This document shows, piece after piece, positions 40,451 to 53,681 of a stretch of DNA of 64,000 bases. Origin of the DNA: Apostichopus japonicus (Eukaryota > Echinodermata > Holothuroidea > Aspidochirotida > Stichopodidae). A program made the translations under genes and the position numbers. The DNA is taken from positions 19,069,321 to 19,133,320 of the forward strand of contig NC_092578.1 of the NCBI RefSeq assembly GCF_037975245.1, read 5' to 3'. Position 1 is the first letter of the stretch. Each line of letters opens with the position of its first letter. The notes beneath the pieces were generated by a model. The model was not told where the DNA came from, did not search any database, and was given only the letters and a program-made list of their open reading frames with translations.

Positions 40451-42592
40451 AAAAAGTGAATACTTGTACTACACAAATGTAGTTAAAATTATGGAAATGA
40501 TTGCACCATTTAACATCTAAGTACCCTCATCGAAGCAAGAATTTATCACAGGGGAGGGGATAAACCTTCCCCGGACTGACAGCCAATACTTATGCCCCAC
40601 TATCCCCCTCCCACCCAGAATAAAACAAATGTCTGTCGTGGCTCTGTTTTCATCTTAAAAAGCTGTGCAGTTTCTTCTTCGTTAGGGTGAACCTTGCATA
40701 CCTCACTGTCAAAGAACTTCTCTGTGAAGCTTGTGCAGCTACAACTCTCAATGCTCTTGTGTGTATTAAGTTTGGGATGAATTAATTGCCACAAAGAATA
40801 CAAAGCCATCTGTGTATTAATGCCAAAGTACTTTAGTGGAGCTAACTCCAACATACCCTCTTAATTATTCCCGTATAATTAATAGGAGGGCTAGACCACT
40901 CAATGATATATATTCCAATATAAGTCACAAAATTGATTTGGCAGAAAACGGTCAAATGTCACAAATGTGATCATCGGGAACCAGAGTTGTCTGTAATTTC
41001 GAGCAAATATTAGCTAGGGAGGCAATGTTGGATGACCTTTCATATTTGAATATGTCCATTGCATTACATTTTCTAAATTACTCTGAAGGTTAAAGGGCAA
41101 ACCAGCTGGACTTATGGTTATCTGTAAATGTCAAAGTCAAACTAATATGTTCAAAAAGGTCAAGATAAAAAAAATGGCAGACTAGTTTGACAGCAATATG
41201 AAATCAAAGCTAAGATGACCTTTGATGCTATATTTAAAACAAGATTGAGAGCCTCAATTAACATACTAATTAAACATGAACGACTATGACAGCTTTTCAA
41301 AGTACATTAGACACTTTACACTCCGTAGAAAATTATGCATACTGTGTAAATAGCGTGGACAAGTTATTGTACTTCAGAGGACACATTGAAGATGTATGCT
41401 AGTCTTTATGTGGACATACCAATGAATTAATGTGTACCTATGTATTAATGGGATTGTTTCATTTATTTCATCGTCTCGTGAAAGAGACATTGTATTTAAA
41501 TCAGGTCTGTAGCCAAGAAGTCTTAGTTCAACGAAGGACACCAACAATTTAAGGAGAGGGGTACCATCAAATTCAAGGAGGACCACAATATTCATGTCCT
41601 GTAATTGTTAAGTTTTTTGTACATATGATGGGTGGCACAGATGTAAGAGACACTGTCCCTCCACCCCTCCTCTCCTCTCCCCCCACCCCTCCCCTACTCC
41701 CTGAGCCTCGGCTTGCGTTGGGCCTGAGAAAAATTTAAAGAAATTATTTTATTTTTGATCTTGCTTTGTTGGAAAAAATATTTTCCTCTTTGGATCAGTG
41801 AAAAAAAAAAAGCCCATTTATGTCTCACTTGCGATGTTAGAAAAAATAATAAAAAAAAGCCAAGAGAGATTTTATTGGATAAATTGCAGTTCTAGATTGA
41901 GTGAAACATGGTTCGTTGGATAAATTTACTTCGAAGGTTGAATTTAGGGATACATGCTACTTTAGGATTATGTCAACTGCATGGTAACACATCACACTTT
42001 CAGTGAGGTTGATTGAAAGGCAATATTCCCCTTTAACATTATCTGAGCTGAAATTTGATTTCTTCCTCTCATCCCTTTTTCAGTCCCCATTTATTGCTTT
42101 TATAAGCTTCTTTTAAATAAATTCAATCCAAAATTGTTTGAGTGATATGAAGAGAAACCAACACATTGTAATTGTTCTATATATATAAATGAAAATAAAA
42201 TCAGACGTGACTGATTTTTTTTTGCTTTTGGTAAATGCCCACAGTATTTTCTCTTGCACATAAGTGATTATCTCTAAGCATTCCTCCCCCTGTGGATAAG
42301 TCATTGTTAATTAGTGCATCGTTATCATGGAAATAGCTGAAGTAATGAGTGACTTTGAAAGGGTAAAAAAGGATTTGTCTCACATCGTCATGAATTTTGA
42401 AGGAACAGAGAAATTAAACAATAGATAAAATAAGTATAACTGATGTGAAATTAGAAACGACAGCCGTCCTTTTGTTGGGTATTCACTGTATAGAAGACCT
42501 ACGTATGTGAGTGCGTCGGTATCCATGTGATCAAGGCAACCAAGATTCGTAATGATGCGGTTTGTACGGTTCCAATTTTGTGGCCTGATTAA

Positions 42593-42613
42593 CTGACGTA
42601 GGGATTACGTCAG
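42593..42613. promoter_or_regulatory. Inverted CRE-like half-sites
   Basis: CTGACGTA and TACGTCAG form perfect 8-bp inverted arms around a five-base spacer. The arms contain TGACG half-sites of CREB/ATF factors. The surrounding 42480-42640 has more CpG than its neighbourhood. There is no gene next to it, so a regulatory role is speculative. Confidence 0.25.
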
Positions 42614-45600
42614 CAGTATAGTCTGAGCCGGCTCGAGTTTTTCAAGAAAAGTTTAAATGAGTTTGTTAATTTGATGCAGGAATTTATTGAAGCCATGTTA
42701 TCTATCCCTGACATTTTCAAATCATAATGTGTAATATTCAAATGTGATTCATCAACTTTTCTGGTGCTCAATAAAAATATTGAAATAAAATAAAAAGGAG
42801 AAAATCGGAAATTGCGAAAAAATTGTTCAATCAGAAAATTTATGTGGCTGTAATGTTTGAGAAGAATGTTGTTAAGTTAATAATCTTTAGTAAATTGATC
42901 GACCCACCTGTAAATCTTTAATATTAATAAGGTCAGTCAAAGAACTGCATGAATAACAATGTGTCTGTGTGCTTGTAGTACACAGTGGTTGAATATTACA
43001 CTTTACAGTGAGTACAAGAACGGTATTGGTTTTTACGATTTGGGATTTTTTTTTTCCGTGAGGGGGGGGTCGTAGATTGAGGGGAGAGGAGAAGGTATAA
43101 TAAGGTCATGAGTGGTCACTGTCTGGTGATAGATCTCAAATGGACTGTGATGCTCACCAACGTGGAATTTCTGAAGTCTGAAATGTCAATTTTTACCGAA
43201 ATTCCAGCAAGAGACATTTTTTGCACTAGGGTTTGAATAACATTGACTTATTGGGCTGAGCCACCATATTCTTGCCTTTTCAGTATATATTTAAATACCG
43301 TTTTAGGGCATAAATTGGGAGCGCATGTGCTCCATTAGCCTCGGAATTATAACTTTACGTATTTTATACCTCAGTTCCCTCTTGCCTCTCAAGAGAGACA
43401 ATTATCTCTCTCGTCAAGTATATTATATTTCATTACCATGGATCCCCATGCCCACTCCACATAGCAGTTTCATCCGTCCTACCCTGTCATGAATACAGTT
43501 TACTACGTAATAGTGTCGGCGAGTGAAATTCGACACTCCCTCTCTGCCGGTATTTCGCAGCTTTAAACTTTGAATTTCGTCCATCATGTAGTAACATGCC
43601 TCTATAATCCTGCATGGAATAAAGTTAATTCTGTGAACACCTCTCCCTCATGTACTAATGACTTAACAAGACATTACTATGTCAGTCCTGAAATGAATAC
43701 ATGCGCAATACTTGTTATGTAAGTGAACTGCAAACTCCCCCCACCCACCCTCCCCACCCCCCTGACCCCTGATGCTAACTAACCGTAGACATACGTAGGA
43801 AGTGCCTCCTAAGCAATTCTGTCACTCATATATTTTTTATTACGTACTCATAATGAGTAAGATAGAAAAATTCCCCTCCAAGTAACAACTTCAGTGCTAT
43901 TATTTGCCATAATTCTGTTGTAAATATATAAAAGAAGAAAGTTCCTCATTAAGTATAAACTTTTATTAAAGGTTGCAAACCTGATGTACATATCTAAGGG
44001 CAGCTGTTTCCAACACAATGTACATTTTTTCACACACTGAAGGTTAAACAGAGGTAAACTGCCCATTTCCAAAGTACTATCTATTATCCCTATACTGTGT
44101 TACATACCATTGCCCTCCCTCCATCCCTCCCTGGTTCCTGTCAAGAATATATATAGCTCTCCTAAAATGGATTTTCCCTGTGACCTTAACTAACCTCAAT
44201 CCATTGCCCTCAGCACCTGTCCTGAGCTTACACATCCTTTACTATTACCTACTCCCAGTGCTGTAACCCTTAAGTCAAGGTCACCCCCTGATACCAGAGA
44301 AACACATTAAAATATCTCAAATATGAAAATAAGGGGAAAAAAGCAGAAACACACTTTCAGTAGTAGTAGTAGTAGTGGTGGTTATGCAAGGGCAAGCTAC
44401 ACCACCAACCAACCAACCAACCTGAAAAAGTCTGTCAGGCCAGTCAGTTAGCTTTGTCAGTGGGTTGTTAACTATACACGACCCTATACATTAGTATAGC
44501 AGTAACAGCCAGGCAAGTAGCAGCAGCAGTACATTGCATGGAAGCTTATTTAAGTTTCACTCCGTGCAGCCTTTGCCTGTGTTTCTTGCCTCTCATTGGC
44601 TCACAGATTCTCAGTGTTGTCACTGCTGGTGGTTGAATTGCTGCTTGACCGCACAGTCCATCTGATATTCATTCATTATTCAGTTCTCGCTGAGAGAGGG
44701 TTTGTGAAAACTCAGATTAGAGCTGTGTGGAATTTAGTTTCTTTAAATTCCTTTTGAGCTAGCTGTATGCAGCTTTTGTGTCTTTGATAATACTTTGGAG
44801 GTTAATTGGAACTTATATACCTTTGAGATTAATAGCTGCTCTTCCTGCATTTAGTGTACCCTTCCGTTAGACATTATATATTTTGCTGGATGATTCTTTG
44901 GGTTATTGTGTTGGAGCTTTCACAATAACTTTTTTGGCCGTTTTCCAATTTACTTTTTCCTTTGGAAAGAAATTTTAGAAGGTAACAGTAACCAATTTTT
45001 TTCTTTTTTTCTCGCTTTGTATTAAATTTGATTTATATGTTTTATTTTATTGTTTGATTTTTTTTTTTGATGTGCACTTTTATCATATTTATTTTCACTT
45101 GTGATTACTGTTACTGCAAACTATTCAGTAACATGTGTAACATGTTGGACATTTCTATATAATGTATGCACGTATTAGAATCTGCTGCACTGTAGAGTTT
45201 GTGTGAGGAGAATAAATCCGTGCAAGAATAGATGTCGAAGGCAAGTGAGTCGAGTATAAGAATGGATTGTTGTGCTTTATGGTGAGGAGGTAACAGCAAT
45301 GCCAAGCTGCCCTACTAATGATAATCTGGATGGGGGCAAGTGTCATTAATTCCAGGGAGCTGATTTATTACCTACCCACCTGCACAAGTAGTAAACGTTA
45401 AATTGAAGCTACCAGAGACAACGTGGATTTATGACGCAACCCTTGGGAAAATTATCAATGTCAATTAAAGATAGTAGTTAAAAGTTCGGGGTTCGGGTTT
45501 TCTTTATCGCAAGTGGGAGATGGTTCTTCATTATGGTATCCATGACTTTTTGGTTGTTAATCTTATTATATTGAATAGTATCAAAATGTTTGTAATTTTC

Positions 45601-46668
45601 TTTTTATCCGTAAATTCCGACAACCGTTTTTTTTGCAAATCAGTGGTTACAGAGTTCCACTTGGATTTTTATGATGCAGGGCTCTGTTGCAAAAATGATA
45701 ATCGAGTGTCTCGTTACTTTACAAAACTTGAAAGGATATTAAAACACAAGCTGCATCAATGCTACATGTAATATAGTAATTACACTTTAATAGATGTTTA
45801 TTCACATGCAAATTCTTCATCATACAGCAGTGTTAATTTTAGAATTAAAACCAAGATAATTCAATATTTCTCCATCTTTTTGTCTTAGACGAAGATGAAG
45901 TAAGTGCTTAATGCCCTTTTGTTTCATAATCAAAGGTTCTGTCATAATATAATTTGTTTTCATTTCTTAAGTCAATACTTTTGAAGATGTATTGCACATT
46001 ACTTGTGCTTTGGGGTTAATTGGGTTGTTCTGCTTAATGGGAGGAGGGGTGGGGGGGGGCGGGAGAAAACTATCATTGACATTACTGCAAGGCATTTTTT
46101 ATCATGTAGGTGTTTTGATATGATCTTTCAGGAACTATTTCTGTTAACTATATATGTCCACAAGTGAAGTGGGGAGATATACGGTAGTCACTATATAATG
46201 CTTCGTGTCTATGAAATTGCTTTTCATACAGTTGTGATATAGAAATTTAATACTATACACGTTGATTTTATTATATAATGCAATGTTCTGTCCATCTGTA
46301 ATTTTAGCTGCAACTAGGTATTATAATAATTAAATTGTCTCAGCATTCTTTGTGACAGAAACAATCGTGTGGGAATTTGGGAAACGGCACGTTTACGAAA
46401 CTCTGGCATGTTTAACTGCCTCATTATCTGACATAATACTTAGGAAGCCTACCAGCTGTGGGATAATAGTATTATGGTACAGCCACTAACATAATATCAT
46501 TCCCATCTGCATGTTGAGAAAACATGTCACTAGTTGCATCTCCTCCTTAAAGCCAAAATTAGCGCTGCTCTGCTAAACATTTGCATAATTAAGGGAAAGA
46601 CTTAGGAAAACAATTGAAAGAATGCACATACAGCACATGTACAGAAATGACCAATGATACTGTATAGA

Positions 46669-48140
46669 AGATCCAATTGGTACACCCTGGTAGCTATTGT
46701 ACTAACTGCTTTATACAACAATGTGATTCAGGGATCATGAACCAGGGTACTATACTTGGTACACCCCTGGAGCTAGTACTAACTGCTATATACAACAATG
46801 TGATTCAGGGATCATGAACCAGGGTACTATACTTGGTATACCCTGGTTGCTAGTACTATACTTGGTACACCCTGGTAGCTAGTACTAACTGATAGAGAAC
46901 AATGTGATTCAGGGATCATGAACCAGGGTACTATACTTGGTACACCCCTGGAGCTAGTACTAACTGCTATATACAACAATGTGATTCAGGGATCATGAAC
47001 CAGGGTACTATACTTGGTACACCCCTGGAGCTAGTACTAACTGCTATATACAACAATGTGATTCAGGGATCATGAACCAGGGTACTATACTTGGTACACC
47101 CTGGTTGCTAGTACTATACTTGGTACACCCCTGGAGCTAGTACTAACTGCTGTATACAACAATGTGATTCAGGGATCATGAACCAGGGTACTATACTTGG
47201 TACACCCCTGGAGCTAGTACTAACTGCTATATACAACAATGTGATTCAGGGATCATGAACCAGGGTACTATACTTGGTATACCCTGGTTGCTAGTACTAT
47301 ACTTGGTACACCCTGGTAGCTAGTACTAACTGATAGAGAACAATGTGATTCAGGGATCATGAACCAGGGTACTATACTTGGTACACCCCTGGAGCTAGTA
47401 CTAACTGCTATATACAACAATGTGATTCAGGGATCATGAACCAGGGTACTATACTTGGTACACCCCTGGAGCTAGTACTAACTGCTATATACAACAATGT
47501 GATTCAGGGATCATGAACCAGGGTACTATACTTGGTACACCCCTGGAGCTAGTACTAACTGCTATACATACAACAATGTGATTCAGGGATCATGAACCAG
47601 GGTACTATACTTGGTATACCCTGGTTGCTAGTACTATACTTGGTACACCCTGGTAGCTAGTACTAACTGATAGAGAACAATGTGATTCAGGGATCATGAA
47701 CCAGGGTACTATACTTGGTACACCCCTGGAGCTAGTACTAACTGCTATATACAACAATGTGATTCAGGGATCATGAACCAGGGTACTATACTTGGTACAC
47801 CCCTGGAGCTAGTACTAACTGCTATATACAACAATGTGATTCAGGGATCATTAACCAGGGTACTATACATGGTATACCCTGGTTGCTAGTACTATACTTG
47901 GTACATCCCTGGAGCTAGTACTAACTGCTGTATACAACAATGTGATTCAGGGATCATGAACCAGGGTACTATACTTGGTACACCCTGGTAGCTAGTACTA
48001 TACTTGGTACACCCCTGGAGCTAGTACTAATTGCTGTATACAACAATGTGATTCAGGGATCATGAACCAGGGTACTATACTTGGTACACCCAGGTAGCTA
48101 GTACTAACTGTTTTATACAACAATGTGATTCAGGGATCAT
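46669..48140 (+). repeat. 77/104-bp satellite with higher-order structure
   Basis: The block GGGATCATGA recurs 17 times. Spacings in order are 77, 104, 77, 77, 106, 77, 104, 77, 77, 79, 104, 77, 77, 106, 106 and 77 bp. The longer units carry an extra 27-29 bp, a second copy of the GCTAGTACTATACTTGGTA part. Successive 77-104-77-77-106 groups suggest a higher-order unit of about 440 bp. Each unit carries an inverted pair ACCAGGGT / ACCCTGGT about 14 bp apart that can form a hairpin. One copy has ATTAACC in place of ATGAACC, so the units have begun to diverge. No open frame runs through it. Confidence 0.95.
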
Positions 48141-51100
48141 GATGGTCCAAATGTCATAGGTGGAGTAGCGGTATTGTTTAGCACCTCTCATGTATAGATA
48201 GTACTCTAGTGTTTTCTAAGTTACCTAGGTCACCATTCAAATTTTTTCATATACGTTTCCTCGAATGTACCCTAAAATCCTTTTCCTCCATTGAATTGAT
48301 AAATAATAGGCCATTATTGGTGATAAAGACTAATGCTTATAATATAAATAACTGTACTTGTTGAACTTGTCCTTGGAGATTTCACCTTACATCTCAAACC
48401 CTCAAGAACTCATTCAAGACAGTCAAGAATTCTGCTGCCAGCCTATTGTCCAGCAGATTGCAAAAGTACATAGACTTGAGTGGGCGGCTGGTGTTTTTTG
48501 GGGGACTCTAGGAATTCTTCTTTTCCACCAACAGTTTGATTGGATCTGAATCAGGGCAGCTAAGTCAAGGAAACTATTTGATTCCTGTTGCAGAGATTTA
48601 CTTCAATAAAAGTTACCTTTGTCCATCATAATTGACTCCTAGTTTTGTGCGTTAAAGGGTGTGGAGAGATCTGCCTCGATAAATAGAATGCTTAACAAAT
48701 TCTTGAGTTTCAAGGTACATAACAAATTTAAGAATGTGGCTCATGTTATGAATATTGCTATTGTTGAACATGATGGCTATACCGGTTCTTGTTTGAAGTA
48801 AATCATTGGGACTGACGCAACAGAACTGGTCCAGTTTTGAATAAGAATAAGCTGTTGGAGACCTACATGGTGTGGGTGTTGTTGCGTTTCCAGGCAGCAG
48901 GAGTAAATTTTACAATGCACTTTTTTGAAGTCTATTGAAATCTTTGTATTTGGATTTGCATGATATTCTTAACATTATGAAAGCAATATTTTGGGGATAT
49001 TGTCCTCCACACTGTTTGTCAGGGAAATTATCTAGGGCAGCTATATTTCATCATGCAAATTAGAGCTGATTTTACAGAAACTATTGATGGTGACATGCAT
49101 ATAAATATATAAGTCGTGGACTGGGAGAAGAGGGTGAGGGGGGGGGGGTGATACTTAGAAAATTATTGTTGGGGTGGAGGTTAGAAAGTGATGTGTGTGT
49201 ATATATTTGTGTGTGTGTGTGCATGTGTCTGATTTAAGTATCTGATGTTCTTCATAAACCATACGGCAAAATGAAGTCCAAAGTACGGGCGTCCTATACA
49301 CTTGGTCATATGCTGTTATGACATCAAGGTCCAATTTCAAGTAGTAAAACAGCTGTTTCTTAAATGTCTACGAAGGTAGCCCTTTTTATGTAAGTCTCTG
49401 TAATCAAATGCAATTTTTGGAAATTTTTATTAATATGGAAAAAAAAAAAATGGTTTTACTGTGTTCATAATTATTTACCATATGGACACATGATGTATGC
49501 TGTAAAAAGAGCTATATACAAATAGCGAGCTGCCCTTAAATGAATTCTGCATTGTTCCTTTCGTAGAAGCAGCACAGTTGAAGTTCAATCTTTGTAACTG
49601 TTTCTTTCTATTAGCAATATTTGGGTTAGAGATTAATTCAGTAAACCACAGTCCATGGTGTGTGTGGCTTCAAATAGCTTTCTTGTTTAGCATTTTAGCT
49701 TATTTTATATCTCTACTGGCCAAAGTTTGACCTTCTGTGAAGTGGGCACCATGGTGACTTTTTTATGAAAACTCCATCACTCAGCAAGTGGTTAGGTCCT
49801 GGGAGGCCAACATCTTTCTTTACCAGGTTATTAACTTGAGCAGATAAGAGATTAATGGCTTGTATCCCTCATACCATTTCATTAGACATGTGACGCTCAT
49901 AAACCAAAAAACTGCATTTTTGAACCATTCTTTCATTTGGCGGCAAAGTTGAGGAGAATATCATAATGGGGAAGAAATTGAAGATCAAGCTTTTTCGTCT
50001 TTTCGGGGGTGCAAATTAACAGGCCTCTTTTTTGTCAGTTGCTGGTGGGTGCTTGGAAAGTTTCACCGAACCGGCCAAGTACTATTCATAATAAGATTTC
50101 AATGTTAGGACAAAGGTTAGGAATCCTACCAGATCTTTCCACGTCATAATAATTATTCTCATATAAGTTAAAATTTTTTGTCTCCTAGCAACTTTTTCGT
50201 AAAATTCGAAAAATATCAGTGCATAAAGGCTGTTTCTAAAACAGCACAAACTAAGATACCGACAGTGTAACAGTGGTCATGTATGGAATTTATTCTTGCA
50301 TGTAAGAATTTATATCTAGGTGACTTTCATTCTCATTAGGGGGGAGGATGCAAGAGAGGAGACAGGGAATCTGCAACTTTTAACCCCCTCTCCCATCTCC
50401 CTTCCTCTCCACCCCCCCAACCCCCCCACCTCTGAGTTGTGGTTAAAGGTGGTGATATTAATGATAATATCCAACCAGTAGGATTCATCATTAATGTGAG
50501 AAAACAAACCTAATGTCACTCAGCAAGAAGATACCCAGCGAACCAGAACCTCAAGACTCTATTTATGTTTAACCCCATTTTGACCTGCCTCTCTTGGAAA
50601 AAGAGGGGTCGATTAGAAATGTTTAGTTCGGGAAGATTGGCAGACTGTTGATCAAGATTGATGAAGATAAAAACATTCTTGAAATGTCAATCTTGGAAGC
50701 CATTTGTCAGTCCTTGCCCCGGAAATAGCACCCCAAATTGTGGCAGAGAGAGAGAGGAGGCTTTGTAAACTGTAAATTATGGCTCATCGTTTCGGCATTC
50801 CAATGAACCAACATCAATTACATTTAAATTTAGTTTCGGGATCAGGTGCAGCTCTCTTAAACAGCGGAGGTGGTTTTGATTTCGTCTCATCAGCAGCGCG
50901 AGGGAGTAGGAAAGCAATAACGTCAGCGTACCACCCTCTTCTGCGGAGAAATGATTTTTTCGGAGGGGGACGTTAAATCTCTGAGACGGGTTGAACTAAA
51001 TACCAAAGCATCCCAGTAAATCATTTTAAATTTAGCCCCGGTGTCGGGTGTTGTCAAAAAGTGCACATAATAGTTCTGGCAGGGGATGGCTGCTACAGAT

Positions 51101-53430
51101 AATATGTTCAGAATGCCTGGCTGTGACCGTTGTGCTATGCAGATTTGAAAGACACCTTAATCTTTTATACTGTTTTGATTGTCACTTTCATAGGGGATTG
51201 TTAAAGATCGTCGGTGGTGCAGTATGGAGGTGCTTAAATGTGTCATTTGGAAACTGACCTTAACAAGTGCCATGTCCTGCATTTGTGAGATTTTTCTTTT
51301 CGGAGATAATTTATGCGAGTTGAAAGACAAAAGGTCATATTAGTACGATCCCTTTGGCTTGCCAAGTTTGATGATTTTATGGACATTCCTTGAAAGCGTT
51401 GAGTAATTCATCCAGGTGTTCATTCTGCTCTTGTCTTTATTAAAGTTTACCTTGCAAAGTAGTTGCAATCATTTTACTGCATGCCTGACTTACATGTCTT
51501 AACACATCAGCTGCACTCTTGCGCTATTATGTCTCAGCAATCTAGTAACCTTTTATTATCTCTTCTCTCTGTGACTGGAAAATTATGGTGTGGTGTGCCC
51601 ACCTAAAACTGCCTCTCCCCTCCTTCTCCACCCCAGTTCTACCTTTCTGTACCTTCTTTCTCATGGTTATATCCCCTCCTAGCCTCATTCCATCTCACCC
51701 TCCTCTTACCGGGATCTGCCATTGTTCCTGTGATCTCATAATTCATTCTTCCTGTTCCCCATTGCCAATGCCTGTGGGAATATTTCGTGAATAATAATAT
51801 TTGACTCTCTTATTAACTGCATATCTGTTGTATACGGTTCTCACATGAACACAGTGTGTATTAGCACATTGTTATCTTTGCCAGTTTGGGATTTTTTTAT
51901 TTTTTTCTGTTTGGGTCACATGATAACCTGAGATGGATTAAAGTTAAGTCACACAAATAGGAGGTGGTTCGCATTATAAGATTTCATTCCTAATTACCTT
52001 GCTACAGGCAATGTATATCACTGCTTGACTAAATGGTGTTTCAATCACTGTAGCATTAAGATGAAAATTAAATGAAAAGGAAAAGGTTTTTAACTTATCA
52101 CCATGGAAGAAGTATACAGTGACAACATTGAGTGTATCCTCTGTTGAATCGCTGCGGTTACCTTGCAGGCTTCTCATTCCTGACCTAAAGACATTGAAAT
52201 TCTGATAATGTAAGCACAGCCCTCAAGGAATTACATGTCAATTAAACTTCTTGCAAATATTTATCTTGAGGTTTTAAGTTGGCTGTGACCCATTAGAGAG
52301 CGACCAATTTGATTCCGTCCACCAGGAATGGTTTCAATCAGGCAAAGTGGGCGTGTGGATGGGGTTGCCCCCCTCCCTCCTCTGTGCATGTTACATACCA
52401 GTGCTATAAAGAGGGATACTATACATTCCAAGCATACCACAGGTTGTGGTTTTCATCAAGTGGGTTTCTGAATTAAAGGAGCACCGAGGAGGGAAAGCAA
52501 TACATAAGTCAGACCTATTTTAAGCCAACTTATAATGTCTCTTTGACTTTCCTTACAACAAAGTTAGTGGGGTAAATAAATATCAGTGACCGAACTGCAT
52601 CTATAGGCAATCAGACACAGTAAAGCGGATTTGTTGCTACTTGGTGGCAAATTGATATCAATATCTTGTTTCATATTCTACTAGGTAGAAGTTGCATGAA
52701 TTGAGACTATTTTCTTTCTAAGAGAAGCCTTTTGTTTACATCATGAAGCACAAGATAATGTGCGCATTCTCTGATGCCGTCGGTGAATGGTTCCTAAAAT
52801 TAATACCCGCCATGCTTAATCTTCTGGTTGTTTTGAACTTGAAAATTGGAAATACATTAGAATTGTGTTACCAGCTTTCAATTAACTTTGTAAAGTCTGA
52901 ACTTATATACAGAAACTTTTTTTTTTAAGAATATTGGATTCAATTTGAGTATGTAATTAATAACTTCCTTCTTTTTTATTTCTTTTTTTTTTTTGGCTGA
53001 GAAATGTAAATCTCAGTTGTCATATGATATGTTCCTCTGTACTCTCCTGTAACCAGATTTGTCCAATATATATCACCGTACTTAAAATTCAAACCTCCAC
53101 AAAGTATAAAGGAAACAAGTTATCAATATGTTTGTTATGTAGAGTATAGTAAGAAATAAACAACTTTATTAGACACATTCAAATTCTGCCACTGTATCAA
53201 CCCAAATTTAACTCTTTAAAAAAAAATTCGGAAAAGTAATGGCTTAATGTCACATTTAGGAATTTTAGCTTTTTGGTTAATTCTATCAGGGAGTAATGTG
53301 ATAATGAACAACTCAACACAGATGTTTGTTGGACCTTTCTGCAGTTTCATTTCTATTGTTCCAATTTGTCTGTTATCTTGCATTAAATTGCTTCAATTAT
53401 TTCATTTGTGTTTTCCTTTTTCTCCAATAG
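48141..53430. other. Upstream flank of the adaptor gene, no coding exon seen
   Basis: Non-coding between the satellite and the first coding exon. It has a GT-rich stretch (49192-49225), a G-run (49140) and a CpG-richer block at 50780-50990 that could be regulatory. The frame at 50779-50976 (MAHRFGIPMNQHQ...) has no family match that I recognise. Confidence 0.5.
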
Positions 53431-53681
53431 GAAACCTGGAAGATGCACCATCGAATTCGAGGCACTTGGTGTCTGTCCTGAGGGAGTCACCATTCCTTGG
53501 CAACTACACCTCCCTCTTCCACCCCCATCCCCCGAAACCCACCGCATGCTCGATTGTTAACATTTTCAAATGACACAAGAACGCCATCTGACATTTGACA
53601 TCACTGCTTATGACTTGCTAAACCAGAGCAAAACGATGGCACCAGTCATTAAAGAAACAAAGACTGGGGATCTTTCACAAG
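53431..53681 (+). CDS. GRB10/14: Probable first coding exon (start codon at 53570) with 5' UTR
   Basis: A good polypyrimidine tract and acceptor end at 53430. The ATG at 53570 is preceded in frame by a stop (TAA at 53558-53560), so it is the first usable start in this frame. It opens [10 protein letters not shown]... and runs 37 codons plus one base to a donor (G|GTTGGT) at 53681/53682. That single base joins in phase to the next exon to make GAC (Asp). The donor is weaker than the others and this stretch has no recognised domain, so the exon rests on phase fit, position and the lack of other candidates. The part 53431-53569 would be 5' UTR. Further non-coding exons may lie upstream. Confidence 0.55.

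Larger units (their letters stand above)
30136..46668. other. Long gene-poor stretch
   Basis: About 16.5 kb of AT-rich DNA with C-rich patches (31660-31700, 39957-40060, 41655-41700, 43737-43765), two purine-rich minisatellites, short (AGT)n and (AACC)n repeats near 44361-44422, and the CRE-like palindrome at 42593. One uncertain minus-strand frame lies at 38847-39182. It may be upstream or intronic sequence of the adaptor gene, if that gene has distant 5' exons. Confidence 0.5.

Noticed and set aside
48358-48549. LINE reverse-transcriptase fragment (AAGAATTCTGCTGCC resembling the QNSAAR motif)
   Set aside because: Only a few residues fit, in a frame soon closed by a stop; too weak to call.
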